From contig CM033732.1 in NCBI GenBank assembly GCA_019671005.1, forward strand, positions 11,877,932 through 11,941,931: DNA of 64,000 bases, read 5' to 3'. Of the stretch, positions 34,901 to 46,942 are shown one piece after another. Position 1 is the stretch's first letter, and each line of letters starts with the position of its first letter. The notes under the pieces are model-generated. The model worked only from the letters and a program-made list of their open reading frames with translations, did no database searches and was not told the origin of the DNA. This DNA is from Hibiscus mutabilis. Lineage: Eukaryota > Streptophyta > Magnoliopsida > Malvales > Malvaceae. Both the position numbers and the translations under genes were made by a program.

Positions 34901-36265
34901 GTCTTTAGCAGCTGCACCCTTATGTTCATGTTATCAAACAAATATTGTGACAAAATGATTGTGTTACATGCACCCTGGAGATCTACGCCCACTGTGCCCG
35001 AGTACACTATCTTGGTGCTTTATGTTTAGGGGGAGCAAAGAGCATCTCCGAGTATGTACTCATCTTTACGTTTACGTTAAACACTACGGTGTCATTTCAA
35101 GATGACTCGCGTACCTCGATATCATATAATATACTTTGGGCTATGTTCAAGACTATGATATGCAAATGATGGCATAAAGAAAGCATTACTATGTTTAAGT
35201 ACACGATATGCAAATGATGGCATAATGAAAGCATGACTATGTCAAGGTATATGTTATGTAAACGATTACATGATGAAAGTAAGAATATGTTAAAAGACAT
35301 GTTATACAAAAGCTTACATAATAATAATATAATGTTGAAAGCATGGCTATGATAAAGATTATGATATGTAAATGACTAATTGATGATTATGAAATATTGA
35401 TTGCATGTTTCTATGACAAAACTAATAGATGACATGAATTATGATTGAAAACATGTTCATGTTAAAGAAGATGTTGTGCATATGATTACTTGTTGAATGT
35501 AGAATGTTGAAAATATGACTATGTTAAAGAATATGACATGCACATGAATACTTGATGATTATGAAGTAATGATAGTATGATTCTATGTTAGGTAGATTAA
35601 TGATATAAATCATATTTGGACATGTACTGCACTTTTCATATGATATACTGTAATGCATTATTTCATGTTTAGATAAATAAGATTAATTGCCTCACTAAGT
35701 TCGTACTTAGCGTGTGTTTTATTTCACACGTAGGTTCTCCGAAAATAGACTAGCAAGGAGGAGTTGTTAATTGGGAAGATCAAGTTACTATTTGTAAGTA
35801 CAGTACGTACATCTTTAACGTAATTTGATAGACTAGTGGCATGTAATATTTTAAGTGGGTAAATTGTTTTGTAAGTCTAAGTTTATAACGTATTTATACA
35901 TTGTCATGGAAGTATGGACTTAGAGAAATGGTTTGCTATTAATAACTATGAATTTTGACGTAGTCAAATGTTGTTTAACCCTGATCAAGTAAAAAATTGA
36001 AAATCAAGAAAGGGTCTAGGCAGTATACATATTTTTCACCTTGAATTATATTTTTATTTCAACAACTCAATTATGAATTTTATAAATCAATTCAGGGTCA
36101 AAACTAGCTGCAATAGACTGACATAGTTTTTAATTCAAAACTGAGAAAGGGTTAAATTGTAAAATGAATTTTGGTATAAAAAAATTTACAAGTCAAGATT
36201 TCTTTCAATTACTGTAACATCTTTATTGTATATTCAGCTTACGAGTATACGTTAAGGGTGTTACA
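31939..36265 (+). repeat. 3' LTR (about 4.33 kb)
   Basis: Mate of 24433-28820. Differences are mainly transitions and small indels, unevenly spread: bases 34015-34470 are almost identical to 26530-26985, while the first 2 kb differ often. It has fewer 18-bp units and lacks a stretch of about 20 bases present near 28150. Confidence 0.88.
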
Positions 36266-36469
36266 TCCTCTGCTTCCTCGGTTGAGACTTACCAAAGTAC
36301 AATGATGCTTGGTCGAAATCAAATGTCTTCTTGCTCGTCATTTTCTCTTTTTTCCTTTTTTTGTTTTTGTTTTTTTTTTCATCTTCCATTGAATATGTGA
36401 CCCACTCCATTCGAAGTTCAAGGAAATAGGGTCTGCTATTGTAATTTTATCCTCTATTGGATGGGTAAC

Positions 36470-36905
36470 CTGCTCCATTAGAAGTTCAAGGAGAGGATCA
36501 GGTCAGATGTTGTAGTTCATCTTTTATAGGGTGCCCTGCTCCATTGGAAGTTCAAGGAGATATGGTCAGATGTTGTTCATCTTCTACTAGGTGTCATACT
36601 CCATTGGAAGTTCAAGGAGATAGGGCCAGATGTTGTAGTTCATCTTCTATAGGGTGCCCTGCTCCATTGGAAGTTCAAGGAGATAGGGTCAGATATTGTA
36701 GTTCATCTGCTCCATTGGAAGTTCAAGGAGAAAGGTTCAGATGTTGTAGTTTATATGCTCTATTGGAAGTTCAAAGAGAAAGGTTTAGATGTTGTAGTTC
36801 ATCTGCTCCATTGGAAGTTCAAGGAGAAATGTTCAAATGTTGTAGTTCATTTGCTCCATTGGAAGTTCAAGGGGAAATGTTCAGATGTTGTAATTCATCT
36901 GTTCC
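36470..36905 (+). repeat. Minisatellite A (45-63 bp units, open frame)
   Basis: About eight units of CCATTGGAAGTTCAAGGAGA followed by a GATGTTGTAGTTCATC-like half. Spacings are multiples of 3, so one plus-strand frame stays open for 135 codons (36544-36951) with APLEVQGERFRCCSSS-like repeats. It lies within LTR-type sequence, so coding is doubtful. Confidence 0.75.
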
Positions 36906-37234
36906 AAAGACTTATGTTGGTACTCATTCCCCTGTCACTCTAGGGAGATGAGACTAACATATCTTCATTTTGAATGTCTAAGGCCTCCTTATGGGTTCGT
37001 GCCTTAGAGATGTTTGAAAAATACCTTTTCAAGGAGCCTGTTTGGGTTTTCACCTTGATTTTCATTTTTCTTCTTCTTTTTTCTTTCTTTTTTATTATTA
37101 TTTTTTGATTGATTTTTCTTTTTCTCTCTCTTTTTTTGATTTTTTTTCTTTTTACTTTTTTTCATTTTTATTTTTTTCATTTTTTTCTCTTTTTTTACAA
37201 CTACAAAATTGATAAAAAGGTAAACTTAACAGTT

Positions 37235-37885
37235 AATAAATTTTGACCAAGCTGTCGTATCGCCGAGGAGACAAGGTCTGAAGTTTATAAGGTTGATCCA
37301 GCTACAACACTGACGAGGAGGCAGGATCAAAAGTTTGTATTTGACCAAGCTACCGTATTGCCGATGAGACAAGGTCTAAAGTTCGTAAGGTTGATCCAGC
37401 TACAACACCGACGAAGAGGCAGGATCTGAAGTCTGTATTTGACTAAGCTATTGTATCGCTGAGGAGACAAGGTCTGAAGTTTGTATGGTTGATCCAGCTA
37501 CAACATCCGATGAAGAGGCAGGATCTGAAGTTTATATTTGACCAAGCTGTTGTATCACCAAGGAGACAAGGTTTGAAGTTCTTAAAGTTGATCCAGCTAC
37601 AACATCGATAAAGAGGTAGGATCTGAAGTTTGTATTTGACCAAGCTACAACATCGCCGATGAGACAAGGTCTAAAGTTTGTAAGGTTGATCCAGCTAAAA
37701 CACTGACGAAGAGGCAGGATCTGAAGCTTGATTTGACCAGGTAACCATATCACCAAGGATACAAGGTCTGAGGTTTGTATGGTTGATCCATCTACAACAC
37801 CGACGAAGAGGCATGATCTGAAGTTTGTATTTGACCAAGCTACCATATCGCCAAGGAGACAAGGTCTGAAGTTTGTAAAGTTTTG
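37235..37885. repeat. Minisatellite B (about 98 bp units)
   Basis: Six to seven units, each with GTTGATCCAGCTACAACA, then GAAGAGGCAGGATCTGAAG, then TTTGACCAAGCTACC and GAGACAAGGTCTGAAGT. Units differ by a few bases. Non-coding. Confidence 0.8.
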
Positions 37886-38264
37886 ATTTGATTTGATTCT
37901 TTTTACTCCTTCGTGTCAAGGAGGCTGGACTCTGTTAAAGATTATATGTTTCTTCTTCTTGAGGATACCAAACAATCTTCTTCTTTCTCTTGGGTTCCAC
38001 TCTTTTATGTTAAGGACTCTGAAACTTGATAGAAGTGATCTTCTTCATTTTTTTGTTTCCAAGGCCTCAGTCTGGATTCGTGCCTCGAACATTTTCAAAA
38101 AAGTTTTTTTCAATGTGCCCTTTCGGGTTTTCACCTTTTCTTAGAATTTTTTTCATTATTTTTTGTTTTTTATTTTTTTATTTTTTTGGTTTTTTCTTCT
38201 TTTTTTTTTGATTTTTTGTTTTGACTTTTTTGAAAAATTTTCCGTATTAAGGACTGGAACTTTT

Positions 38265-38515
38265 CAGAAGTGATATGCTCCTTCGTGTCAAGGATGCCAT
38301 ACCACCCTTTCCCCACTTTTTCCTTTCAAAGATGCTGGAATTTACTGGCAATGATCTGCTCTTTCTTGTCAAGGATGTCATACCACTTTTGCCCCATTCC
38401 TTTTTGTCAATGATATTGGAACTTGCTGACAGTAATCTACTCCTTCGTGTCAAGGATGCCATACCACTTTTGCCCCATTCCTTTCTGTCAAGGATACTGG
38501 AATTTGCTAAAACTT
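38265..38515. repeat. Minisatellite C (about 81 bp units)
   Basis: Three units, each with TCCTTCGTGTCAAGGATGCC, then a CCCCATTCCTTT-like segment and a GGAATTTGCT-like end. A related single unit occurs at 37905-37935. Confidence 0.75.
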
Positions 38516-39200
38516 CGTTTTGAATACCAAAGGCGTCCCTTTTGGGTTCGTGCTCTAGATATTTCCAAAAGGTCTTTTTCAAGGAGCCCTTTTTGGTCTC
38601 TACCTTGATTCTTTTCAATTTCACATTGAGAGATCAATCTTCTTGTGGTTTAGCTTCCTTTATTGATTAAGGATTCGCCATATTTGATTCATTACTTTTT
38701 TATATATGACAGAGTATATGCACTTGTTGATGAATGCACCCTATTTTTATGGTATATGTATACAATTAACCTAAATGCTTGATGCAGAAATGAATGACAT
38801 ACAATGTAGTTGACCATAGCTTAACATTAAAATGAATGCCCCATGACTCTAACTGGTCATATCAGGCCTCTTAGCATTATGACCCAAGTTTTGTTCTGTT
38901 GACTAATAAGGTTAATCTTGTCGAACGATGCCCCAACCTCTCTCAGGTTTGATTGTTTCTTTTGGAAATCACCTCTTCGAGCGAATGTCAACTTTTGAGT
39001 ATTCTTTTCCTGAATCATGAGTTCTATTAAGCTCACTCTTCTATGTTTGTGATGTTTGTGGACAACAATGCCTCACTAATGCTCTTGTTCTTCGACCCAA
39101 CATGCCGAATTTGCCTTATTTTGGACATTTAGGGTAAAAAAGTTTTAAATGCAAAAACTTGTGAAAATGTTTTTTTTTTCCATTCATGCAAAAAAGTTTC

Positions 39201-39428
39201 AATCCGCTGGCAATCGGTTTAATTGTGGGGGCCAATATTTTGGCAGGTGGGGCCTTCGATGGAGCCTCCATGAACCTGGCCGTCTCATTTGGACCGGCCT
39301 TGGTTAGCTGGTCCTGGGAAAACCACTGGGTCTACTGGGCTGGACCTCTCCTCGGTGGTGGCCTCTCTGCCCTCGTCTATGACTTCTTCTTCATTAACCA
39401 CACCCACCAGCAGCTCCCCAGTTATTAA
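39201..39428 (+). pseudogene. Tonoplast intrinsic protein (TIP1-like aquaporin), C-terminal part
   Basis: Reads NPLAIGLIVGANILAGGAF, GASMNLAVSFGPALVSWSW, HWVYWAGPLLGGGL and ends INHTHQQLPSY before TAA (39426-39428). It covers helices 5-6, the second pore half-helix and the C-terminus of a TIP1 aquaporin. The second NPA motif is NLA (39273-39281), a proline-to-leucine change. About 45 residues that should join this part to exon 1 (helix 4 region, including the VYTVYAT stretch) are absent from the window. The sequence begins inside an exon at the repeat junction, so the insertion came with a deletion. Same gene as 13442-13820. Confidence 0.88.
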
Positions 39429-40140
39429 TCACCACTTTTCCTGTTGTCTCTTTCTGTTTTGTGTTTCATTTTCCTTTCTCATCTTCTTCATTAGCCACAC
39501 CGACGAGCAGATGTTTTCATTTGGGGGAAAATGGTATTTGAGTGATATAATATAATATGTTTGATTAAAATAAACTATAAAGTATATGTTAATATTTGAA
39601 TCTTATATTTATCAACTCCTACGAAACTGAAAGATTATTGAATTGTATATCCAACATTTAGACATATGCGATCTCATACCCTTCAAAATATTATATTAAT
39701 AATAATAATAATCGAATCAAATTCAACTGACGTTACTAGGTTTGAATAAAATTGAACAAAGGCTTTGGGTCCTAATTTCAGCAATTTTATCCCAAAAGCC
39801 TCATTGCTCTAAATTAGAGAACTGTCAGAGGCACTTTTTCTCTTATCAGAAGAGGCACTACTATTTGTTTCTTGGCTTGATAGCTTTCAGATTAATATTC
39901 TATTATAAATTGCATGATGAAAGCGATTATTACTCAAAGTAAATAATTAAACTTTCAGCCTAGACGAAAACTCATGACCATAATGTCACCCATAGAATAT
40001 AGTTTACCATTTAATGGAGCTATGATTCATATCTATATATACAATTATATCGTTTATGAGTTATGCACCCAACTTATCAACTATCGACTTACTACTTTAA
40101 GACACATCAGTTCTTGATGTATCAAAGTATGCAAATCACT
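39429..40140. other. Former 3' flank of the aquaporin gene
   Basis: No gene. A poly(A) signal-like AATAAA lies at 39569-39574, about 140 bases after the stop, and could have served the aquaporin. A short (AAT)n run is at about 39690-39712. Confidence 0.4.
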
Positions 40141-40685
40141 ATGGTTATGTTTGGTAAACAATTTTTTTGAACTAAAATTAGAGGTTTAAACTATTTTTAG
40201 AAGTTTGACCAATCAAATTCGCTAATCTAAATATTTGGGTAAAATAATTGTAAGGACTCTTTTTTCCTTGACAATTACAAAAAAATCTCTAAATAACATA
40301 AATTTAAACTAGAAAAATCAAAAAGATAATTTCATAACTAAGAAATTAATATATACATATAAATTTAATAATTATTAAAATTATATTAAAAATATAATTT
40401 TACAAATAAGAAATTAATATATGCCTCATTCATATGTGCTTAGTAATGATATTAAAAATTAATTTTATAATCTAATTTATATTTTTTTGCTCAATCAAAC
40501 TATATGATTTTAATGAAGATAAATCATACAGTACCAAAGTAACGTGCGTCTCATTAAAAACCTCTCTAACTTAATATAGAGAAAAAGAGTACAACACATT
40601 ACCTAAAGAAGCGAGAAACAACGGTGTACAAAACCATACAAAATCCAAACGCAACACCCAAAAACAAAATAGCATCCTCGACCAA

Positions 40686-43600
40686 TTACATACACGCCTG
40701 AAACAAAAGCTCACGAGACACCCCCTCCTTAGCCAAGGCATTTGCAAAATCATTCGCCTCCCGATGTAGTGAAAGCACACACTCGGTAACTCCAAACAGG
40801 ACTTTTCGATCGATGTAAACACCTCCCATAAACACCATGGGCTTATTAGCATGCAATACCCAGCCAAATGTATTCACCGAATCTGACTCAATAACCAAAT
40901 TTCCCTCCGACCAATGTGATTCTCTAAACATGCCCAAAGCAAACTCTATGCCATGAACCTCCGCCTCGTTGAAATCCAACGAACCAAGTGGCCCCGAGAA
41001 TATAGCCAACACCCAACCTTCGAAATTACGAAGCACCCCACCAAAACCCGCTGGGCCAGTTTGCCTCGAGCCAAACCGTCATTATTAAATTTTAGAACCC
41101 TCATCAGAGGTGCCTACCAACTCACTCCCTCACGAACCGTACACGATGCAGCGAAGACACATCGGCGGACAGCTCCATCATAACATCTCGCTTACATTCA
41201 CCTCCTCACGAGTAGCCTTAACCCAATAAAAGGACCTAAGCTTCACCACAACGACAACAAGAGTGTCGCAACACACGGCACCCATCATTATCACTTCACC
41301 AAGGAACAATGGAATCCTGGCAACATGAAATCACCAAAAAAATGAGGCAATGGCAAGAATACTCCCCATCACGATCAAAGCCAATTCTAAACCGGTTCCA
41401 CACAAGGACAAAAGTAAAACAAATGATCTATATCCTCTTCCTCCATTCCACACCACACGCACAAATCTAAACTCTCCTCAACTTGAATCCCTCGAGCTTT
41501 CAAGAAAAAAAAAGTTGGCAGCCGACGCATCCACACAAACCACAAAAACGCTTGAACCTTCGGTAGCACTAAGATTTTCCATGTAAAACAGCCCCCAATA
41601 TCACTATCCTCAACCTCGTCTAACATTAACAAGCGCATCACTGCCTTAATAGAAAACCTTTCCTGTGGATCCTACAAAAGAAAAGCAACCATTGATTGTG
41701 CAAAAAATAGTCATCCACAGCATAGTCACAAACCAATGCTATTTTATTTCTTGCAATCGAAAATAAATACAGAAAAATATCCTTTAAAGGTTGTTCTGCA
41801 CACCATGGATCGAACCAAAATAAAATGCTGCCCCCATCACCAACCTTCTATATAAAATTCGAAGTATCTAGATGTGTCGCCACCCTCTCACTACAATTTG
41901 TTTCCAAATTGTAGACATAGAGCCTCGATGATTAAGATAATCTTCACCATTGTACATTTTCTCTATATTTGGCAACAATAATCGATCGCCACAACGAATT
42001 CACCTCTGTGGCATACCTTAATGACCACAACAAAGTGAGATTTCTAACACGTAAACTTGCCACCCAAAGACCCCCAAGATAACATGGTCTACATATGATC
42101 TCCCAACTAACACGGCTCATCTGTTGATGTAATCCAACACTGCCCCTCAAAAATGCACTTCTAATCTTGTTGATAGTTGCAATAACCCCTTTCGGCACAA
42201 TAAATAAACTCATATAGTACATTGGTAAAGAGGAAAGTACAGAATTTACCAAAGCAGGATGAGCAGCAAAAGACATCGATGATTTCTTCCATCCAGCCTA
42301 CTTTCTCCGAACACTAGCAATTACCGATTCCCACATTGCTATCGGGTTAACACCTAGTGACATTCCCAGGTATTTAAACGAAAAATCCCCATGTGGACAG
42401 CCCAACACTTGTGCCACCAAAGTTACTAACTCATTGTCAACGCCAAACGAATACAAACAATACTTACAGAAATTAATCTTAAACCCAGAATAGACTTGAA
42501 AACAATTCAAAATACGCTTCACATTCTAAGTATAGTCCACCGACGCATCAAAGAATAACATGGTATCATCAGCAAATTGCAAATTCAAATTGACACCCCT
42601 GGCACGACTTCTATACCTCGAATAACACCGATATCCGTGGCCATCTCTAATAATTTATGTAATGCCTCGGCAATAATTACGAACAACAATAGAGACATGA
42701 GCACCCTTACCTGAGTCCCCTGCCCATCACAAATTCCTTTGTCATGCACCCGTTAAGCAAAATCGACATCCTAACCATGCTGATACACTCCCACATCCAG
42801 GCTCGCCATTTCAGACAAAATCCCATGCGTTGCAAAATTTGATCAAGAAACTCTTAATGTACACAATCGTACGCTTTAGCAAAATTAAGCTTAAGCACAA
42901 ATCTTTTCCCACCACGCGATTTCTGTCGTAGAGAATGTATTATCTCATTCGCCAACAAAATTCCATCTACGATCTGCTAGCCCTTAACGAATACTGTTTG
43001 AGAATCATTAATCACCTTTCCTAAATTTTCTAGTCTCTGTACCAATATCTTTGCCAAGATTTTATACACAGAATTGACCAAACTAATTGGCTTGAAATCC
43101 TACAACGACAATGGTGAATCCACCTTAGGAATAAGAACTAAGAAATTCGCACCACGCGGCAACTGAGTTGTAGAATGAAGATCATGTACAAATCGCACCA
43201 CATCAGCTTGCACTATCTCCCAACCCTTCTTATAAAAGTTTAAATTAAAACCATCAGGTCCGGACAATTTCAATCCGTCACAACTAAAAATGATTTCTAG
43301 TGCCTCCTCCACTGTAAAAGGCTTTGTCAACATGACATTATCCTGCTCAGAAATCTAAAAGAATGAGCCATCAAATAACCAAGAACTCAATCTAACATCC
43401 GCTGCGAAATGCTTCCTTAATCTCTTCACTACAAATTGTTGAAGTCGCTCTGGATCAATTTCCTATCGACCCTCAATTTGTAGGCCCGTGATACAATTTC
43501 GGGTCGAACGTAGCTTCCCAACTCTATATAAAAAAGTAGTACTCATATCCCCTAATTTTAGCCAAGTGAGTCGTGATTTTTACCGCCATAGAGCTTCCTT

Positions 43601-44612
43601 TTGTTGCATGACACGGTATAAATTCTGCATCCATTTACGGAACTGCTCAACTACATCTTCGTGCAAATCGGATTGCCCCAAACCGTCCACCGTATCAATT
43701 TTCTATTACAAAGTAACAATTTCTTTCTCAACATCACCAAACTCAGATTTGTTCCATTCTTTTAAAAACATCTTCAAATGCCATAGTTTAACAATCAAAT
43801 TCTTATTCCTTATACCAACTTCATACAATCGGCCCCATTTCTTACTAATTCGATTAACATTCTATTTTTTCTTCATCCAGCAGTCTAGAAACTTAAAAGG
43901 TTGTAGTCTCCAATTGCAATCATCACATAATAATATCAAAGGGCAATAATCTGAAATCCCTCTTAGAAGCGATAGCTGCTGAACGTAAGAAAAGGAATCC
44001 ATCTATTCACTCGAGACAAGGAATCTGTCCAACCTGCTGCATTAATTATCAGGCCTGTAGCATGTAAATTGCTTCCCAATAAGCGGTAAATCCATCAGCC
44101 CTACATCATCAATCAAAGATGCGAAGCTAGACGCCCTTTGTTGCACTATACTATACATACCCTTTCATTTGGCTTCAGAATTGCATTAAAATCTCTCGCT
44201 ACACACCGCGGACCACTAAAGCTCTTAATCTGATGTAAAATGTTAGACCACAATAATTCCTGTTCCCAACAGTCGCATGGCGCATAAACTGTCATGATGC
44301 AGCACTCAAACCTTCTCTGTACCCATCAGCTTTGAAGTAAAACAAAAAATTGATGTACTTTGATAGCTTCTAAATTAAATTTTGTGTTCTCTCATGTAAA
44401 CAAAATTTCGCTTGACGCCCCTATCGGCGGAGAAAATACAAATTCATACTCGCCGATAACCATAAATTTGTAACTACCAAAGACTCAATTTTCTCCAATT
44501 TCGACTCTTGAATCAACACCATGTCTACCCAATTTTTCCTTAGAACATCCCGCAAGAATCTTCTTTTCGACTCTCTCCCAAGACCCTGGATGTTCCAAGA
44601 CATGATTCGCAT
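40686..44612 (-). pseudogene. LINE ORF2 relic (endonuclease, reverse transcriptase, RNase H)
   Basis: It starts MRIMSWNIQGLG (44612), the usual opening of L1 endonuclease, followed by VLIQESKLE. The reverse transcriptase begins around 43333 with LSGPDGFNLNFYKK and LPRGANFLVLIPKV. The active-site box is FADD (42565-42576). FSFKYLGMSLG (42298-42522) and PMYYMSLFIVPKGV (41944-42276) follow. The zf-RVT domain is at 41387-41641 (PKVQAFLWFVWMRRLPT, CVWCGMEEEDIDHLF). RNase H is at 40686-41036 (AEVHGIEFALGMF, ESDS, HREANDFANALAKEG). Stops and frameshifts separate all these blocks, so no protein can be made. Confidence 0.88.
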
Positions 44613-44800
44613 AATTACAAACCATTGTCTCTCTCGATAATAACCCAGGAGATATCCTTGATTATATCCTTCTTCCGACCAATCGACTTGACCCCCACGA
44701 GTTCTCCTAATTTTATGGTAGCCTCAGCCTCACAATACAAGTTGTCCAACTACGGGGAGAGTCACTGAAAGGAACAATGGTCGTCTTCAAGCTCACTGCA

Positions 44801-46318
44801 CTAGTTTTTTTTCCTAGGTCGCCCTCTTTCCCTCTTTATTTTTACCGTATTATCCAGCACAACACTCACAGGTTTCACCTTACTCAAAGTCAAAATACTT
44901 TGCACATTATCATCTGGAAAAAAAATTACATCATTATCCAAGTTCGCACAAGTATTACACTCTTGTTCAAACTGTACACTAGGATTATCCTGAATAAGAG
45001 GATATTGAATATCCAATGGAAACTGACTTAGACTAGGACTCCCATCTTTCTTAACAAACTCACAAACATTATCCGTATCTCCCTGCTGTCCAGCTGAAAT
45101 GTTGGCCCCACAATCAGAATTACCCACTTGAATCGATTGATCACTAAAAACCCGTCAATCAAACTGTCTGCTATCCTCCCAATCTGATTGAGCCACCAAC
45201 GATTCGGACCATCCGACTCACTCGAAACTGAGTTAATGCCACCCTGCTAAAAAATCTGCCCTAGTGTATCCTCCTAGAGAGTGTCTGAAATAGATTCATC
45301 TTTACCATCTAACATGTTTAAGACATGTGATTCAGAATCAGTATCCTCCTCCATTCCACAATTGTATTCTATATCCAATCCACTCAGCTCTACTTTCAAT
45401 ACGCAAAGGCGATAAGTCACATCTGCTACCTGTAAATCAACCATTTCTTCAATATATAAAACACAATTTGTTTCAATTAAAACATACCCTTTCTTAAAGG
45501 AAGAATGAGTCATGGTCTCATTATCAATGTGAACAAACGCCCCATAATTTGGCAATGTTTACGAATGACTCTTGAGACCACACATGTATCGGCAATCCGC
45601 TAATCTTTAACCATGTGCGTCTCGAGTCCATCTTAATCTTGGGTGTCCACAACTCTACCCTTAAAAAACAATTCTGTAGAGTCCCTAAATTCAATACCTC
45701 ACCTCTAATGTCTTGATTCACAAACATCAATAAGATCATTTCCCTCGTTATTCGTAAATTCGAGAAGCCCTACAATTGGTTCACATTTAATTTTGCAGCC
45801 AGTTCCTTGATACTCCATGGTCACTCACACCAACCAATCGCATAATTGTTCAATATTGCAGCCTTCGTCTCATCAATAACACCCTTCACACAACGAATAT
45901 TACCCACATTTACATCTTGTTTCGTCTGCTTCATAAGATTAGATGGCTCGTTCCCTACTTTTAGTGTTATACCATCCTTCCCAATCAATTTTAAATCCAA
46001 TCGTTTATGTCTCCAAAAGGAATCCCAATTCCTCACACCCCTTTGCGCCATAGATACATAAATGATCGCACCATAAATCCAAGCTCCATTCAATCGTTCA
46101 ATCACTCGATTCGCATCATCTTTTGAACCCATCCAGACAAAACCAAACCGCGATCCATCATTTATACGCTTAGTTGGAATAAATGCATCCACCATCACTC
46201 TATGTCTATCAAAGACCTGCCACAAACCCTTCCAATGCAACGTTCTTGACAAATTCTCGACTAACAACGTCCAAACCTGCTGACGGCTCTCCTCCCCAAA
46301 ATGCCAATGACGTTTCAT
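44801..46318 (-). pseudogene. LINE ORF1 relic (RRM / DUF4283-type RNA-binding protein)
   Basis: The ATG at 46316-46318 opens 165 codons with an RNA-recognition-motif layout: TLLVENLSRTLHWKGL as RNP2-like strand, DAFIPTKR, and SRFGFVWMGSKDDANRVIE as RNP1-like strand. After a stop, TWLKISGLPIHVWSQESF (45524-45739) is the DUF4283-type segment of plant L1 ORF1. A further acidic frame follows (45274-45555), then a basic end with KIKRERGRPRKKN (44801-45127). In intact elements this protein coats the LINE RNA. At least three breaks are present. Confidence 0.8.
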
Positions 46319-46329
46319 TTTTCCTTATC

Positions 46330-46942
46330 TAATTAGTATTAATAGATACAAAATATTAATAACTAATAAACTATTCAAACAAGTATTAATATAATTATGT
46401 TCATATATGTCATTTTGTTTGTTCAAATAATCAAACAACTATAAACTATTAGTTAACTTTAACAAACAATCTTATATAATCAACTAATGCAATCGCTTGT
46501 TAAATCAACTAATTTTATCGGCTAATGTAATCTACTATCAGCTAATGTATTCCGCTAATTACCAAACATGACCTATATATAGTTTTACATTACTGTCTTG
46601 CAGCAGTACCTTTCCACGTACTAACAAATGGTTGGTGATGCAAATTTTATTATTTATGGAATCTTGCAGTTTTTTAGATTTTGTAAATTTCTACTGTTAC
46701 GATATGTTTTCGGGCTATTTTTAAATTGATCAGTCAAAATAAAACTAATAATTTTAGGCAATAAACGAATTTTATGATATTGTGTATACTAAATGATAGT
46801 AAAGGAAGGATTTGTTCCGTCGGCCAGTATGACAGTTTTTAGATGAGTCGAGCTGAGTGGGTAATGTTTTAGGTGTTACTGTTATAGGAGGGGCTAGACT
46901 CGTGGAGCAAGAGGATCTTACAAAAAGTGACACTTTTATTAT
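46330..46942. other. AT-rich spacer with a possible MITE end
   Basis: Repeated CTAATGTAATC/CAACTAA words at 46480-46560 end in ACCAAACATGACC (about 46562-46574). This mirrors GGTTATGTTTGGTAA at 40143-40157 on the other side of the LINE. No gene is seen. Confidence 0.4.

Larger units (their letters stand above)
24433..36265 (+). mobile_element. LTR retrotransposon with very long (about 4.35 kb) LTRs and a short decayed interior
   Basis: The TSD TCCTC is at 24428-24432 and 36266-36270. The LTRs are 24433-28820 and 31939-36265. A tRNA-iMet-type primer site follows the left LTR and a polypurine tract precedes the right LTR. The interior is only about 3.1 kb and has no long open frame. Each LTR is longer than the whole interior. 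Confidence 0.88.
14115..39197. mobile_element. Outer degenerate LTR-type insertion that split the aquaporin gene, with two younger elements nested in it
   Basis: Once the nested elements at 15077-22899 and 24433-36265 are removed, the remaining about 5.4 kb is continuous non-coding LTR-like sequence. It includes a GGAGTCGCCACCGATC-like phrase near 14192, a CGCCCAAAATTGGTACCTAG phrase near 14312, a TTACAGCTGCCCCTCC phrase near 24086, and several minisatellites at 36400-38530. I recognise these phrases as typical of a common plant (probably Gypsy/Tat) LTR family. No clear TSD or matched pair of LTR ends was found at the borders, so it may be a solo LTR or a fragment with a deletion of host exon 2. 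Confidence 0.55.
36271..39197. repeat. Right part of the outer LTR-type sequence, minisatellite-rich
   Basis: Continues the text interrupted at 24432. Poly-T and poly-A-rich stretches (37040-37200, 38130-38240) separate three minisatellites. The host aquaporin sequence resumes near 39198-39201. Confidence 0.6.
40560..46325 (-). mobile_element. L1-type LINE, near full length, decayed
   Basis: On the minus strand ORF1 (RRM, DUF4283-type) is followed by ORF2 (endonuclease, reverse transcriptase, zf-RVT, RNase H), the plant L1 arrangement. All frames carry stops or shifts. The 5' end is placed just before the ORF1 ATG (46318). The 3' end is near 40560, where the coding similarity gives way to a T-rich 3' tail; no clear poly(A) or TSD was found. 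Confidence 0.85.

Noticed and set aside
37235..37885. 98-bp repeats considered as a satellite or CRISPR-like array
   Set aside because: Units are contiguous and diverged with no unique spacers; they are a minisatellite of the outer LTR-type sequence.
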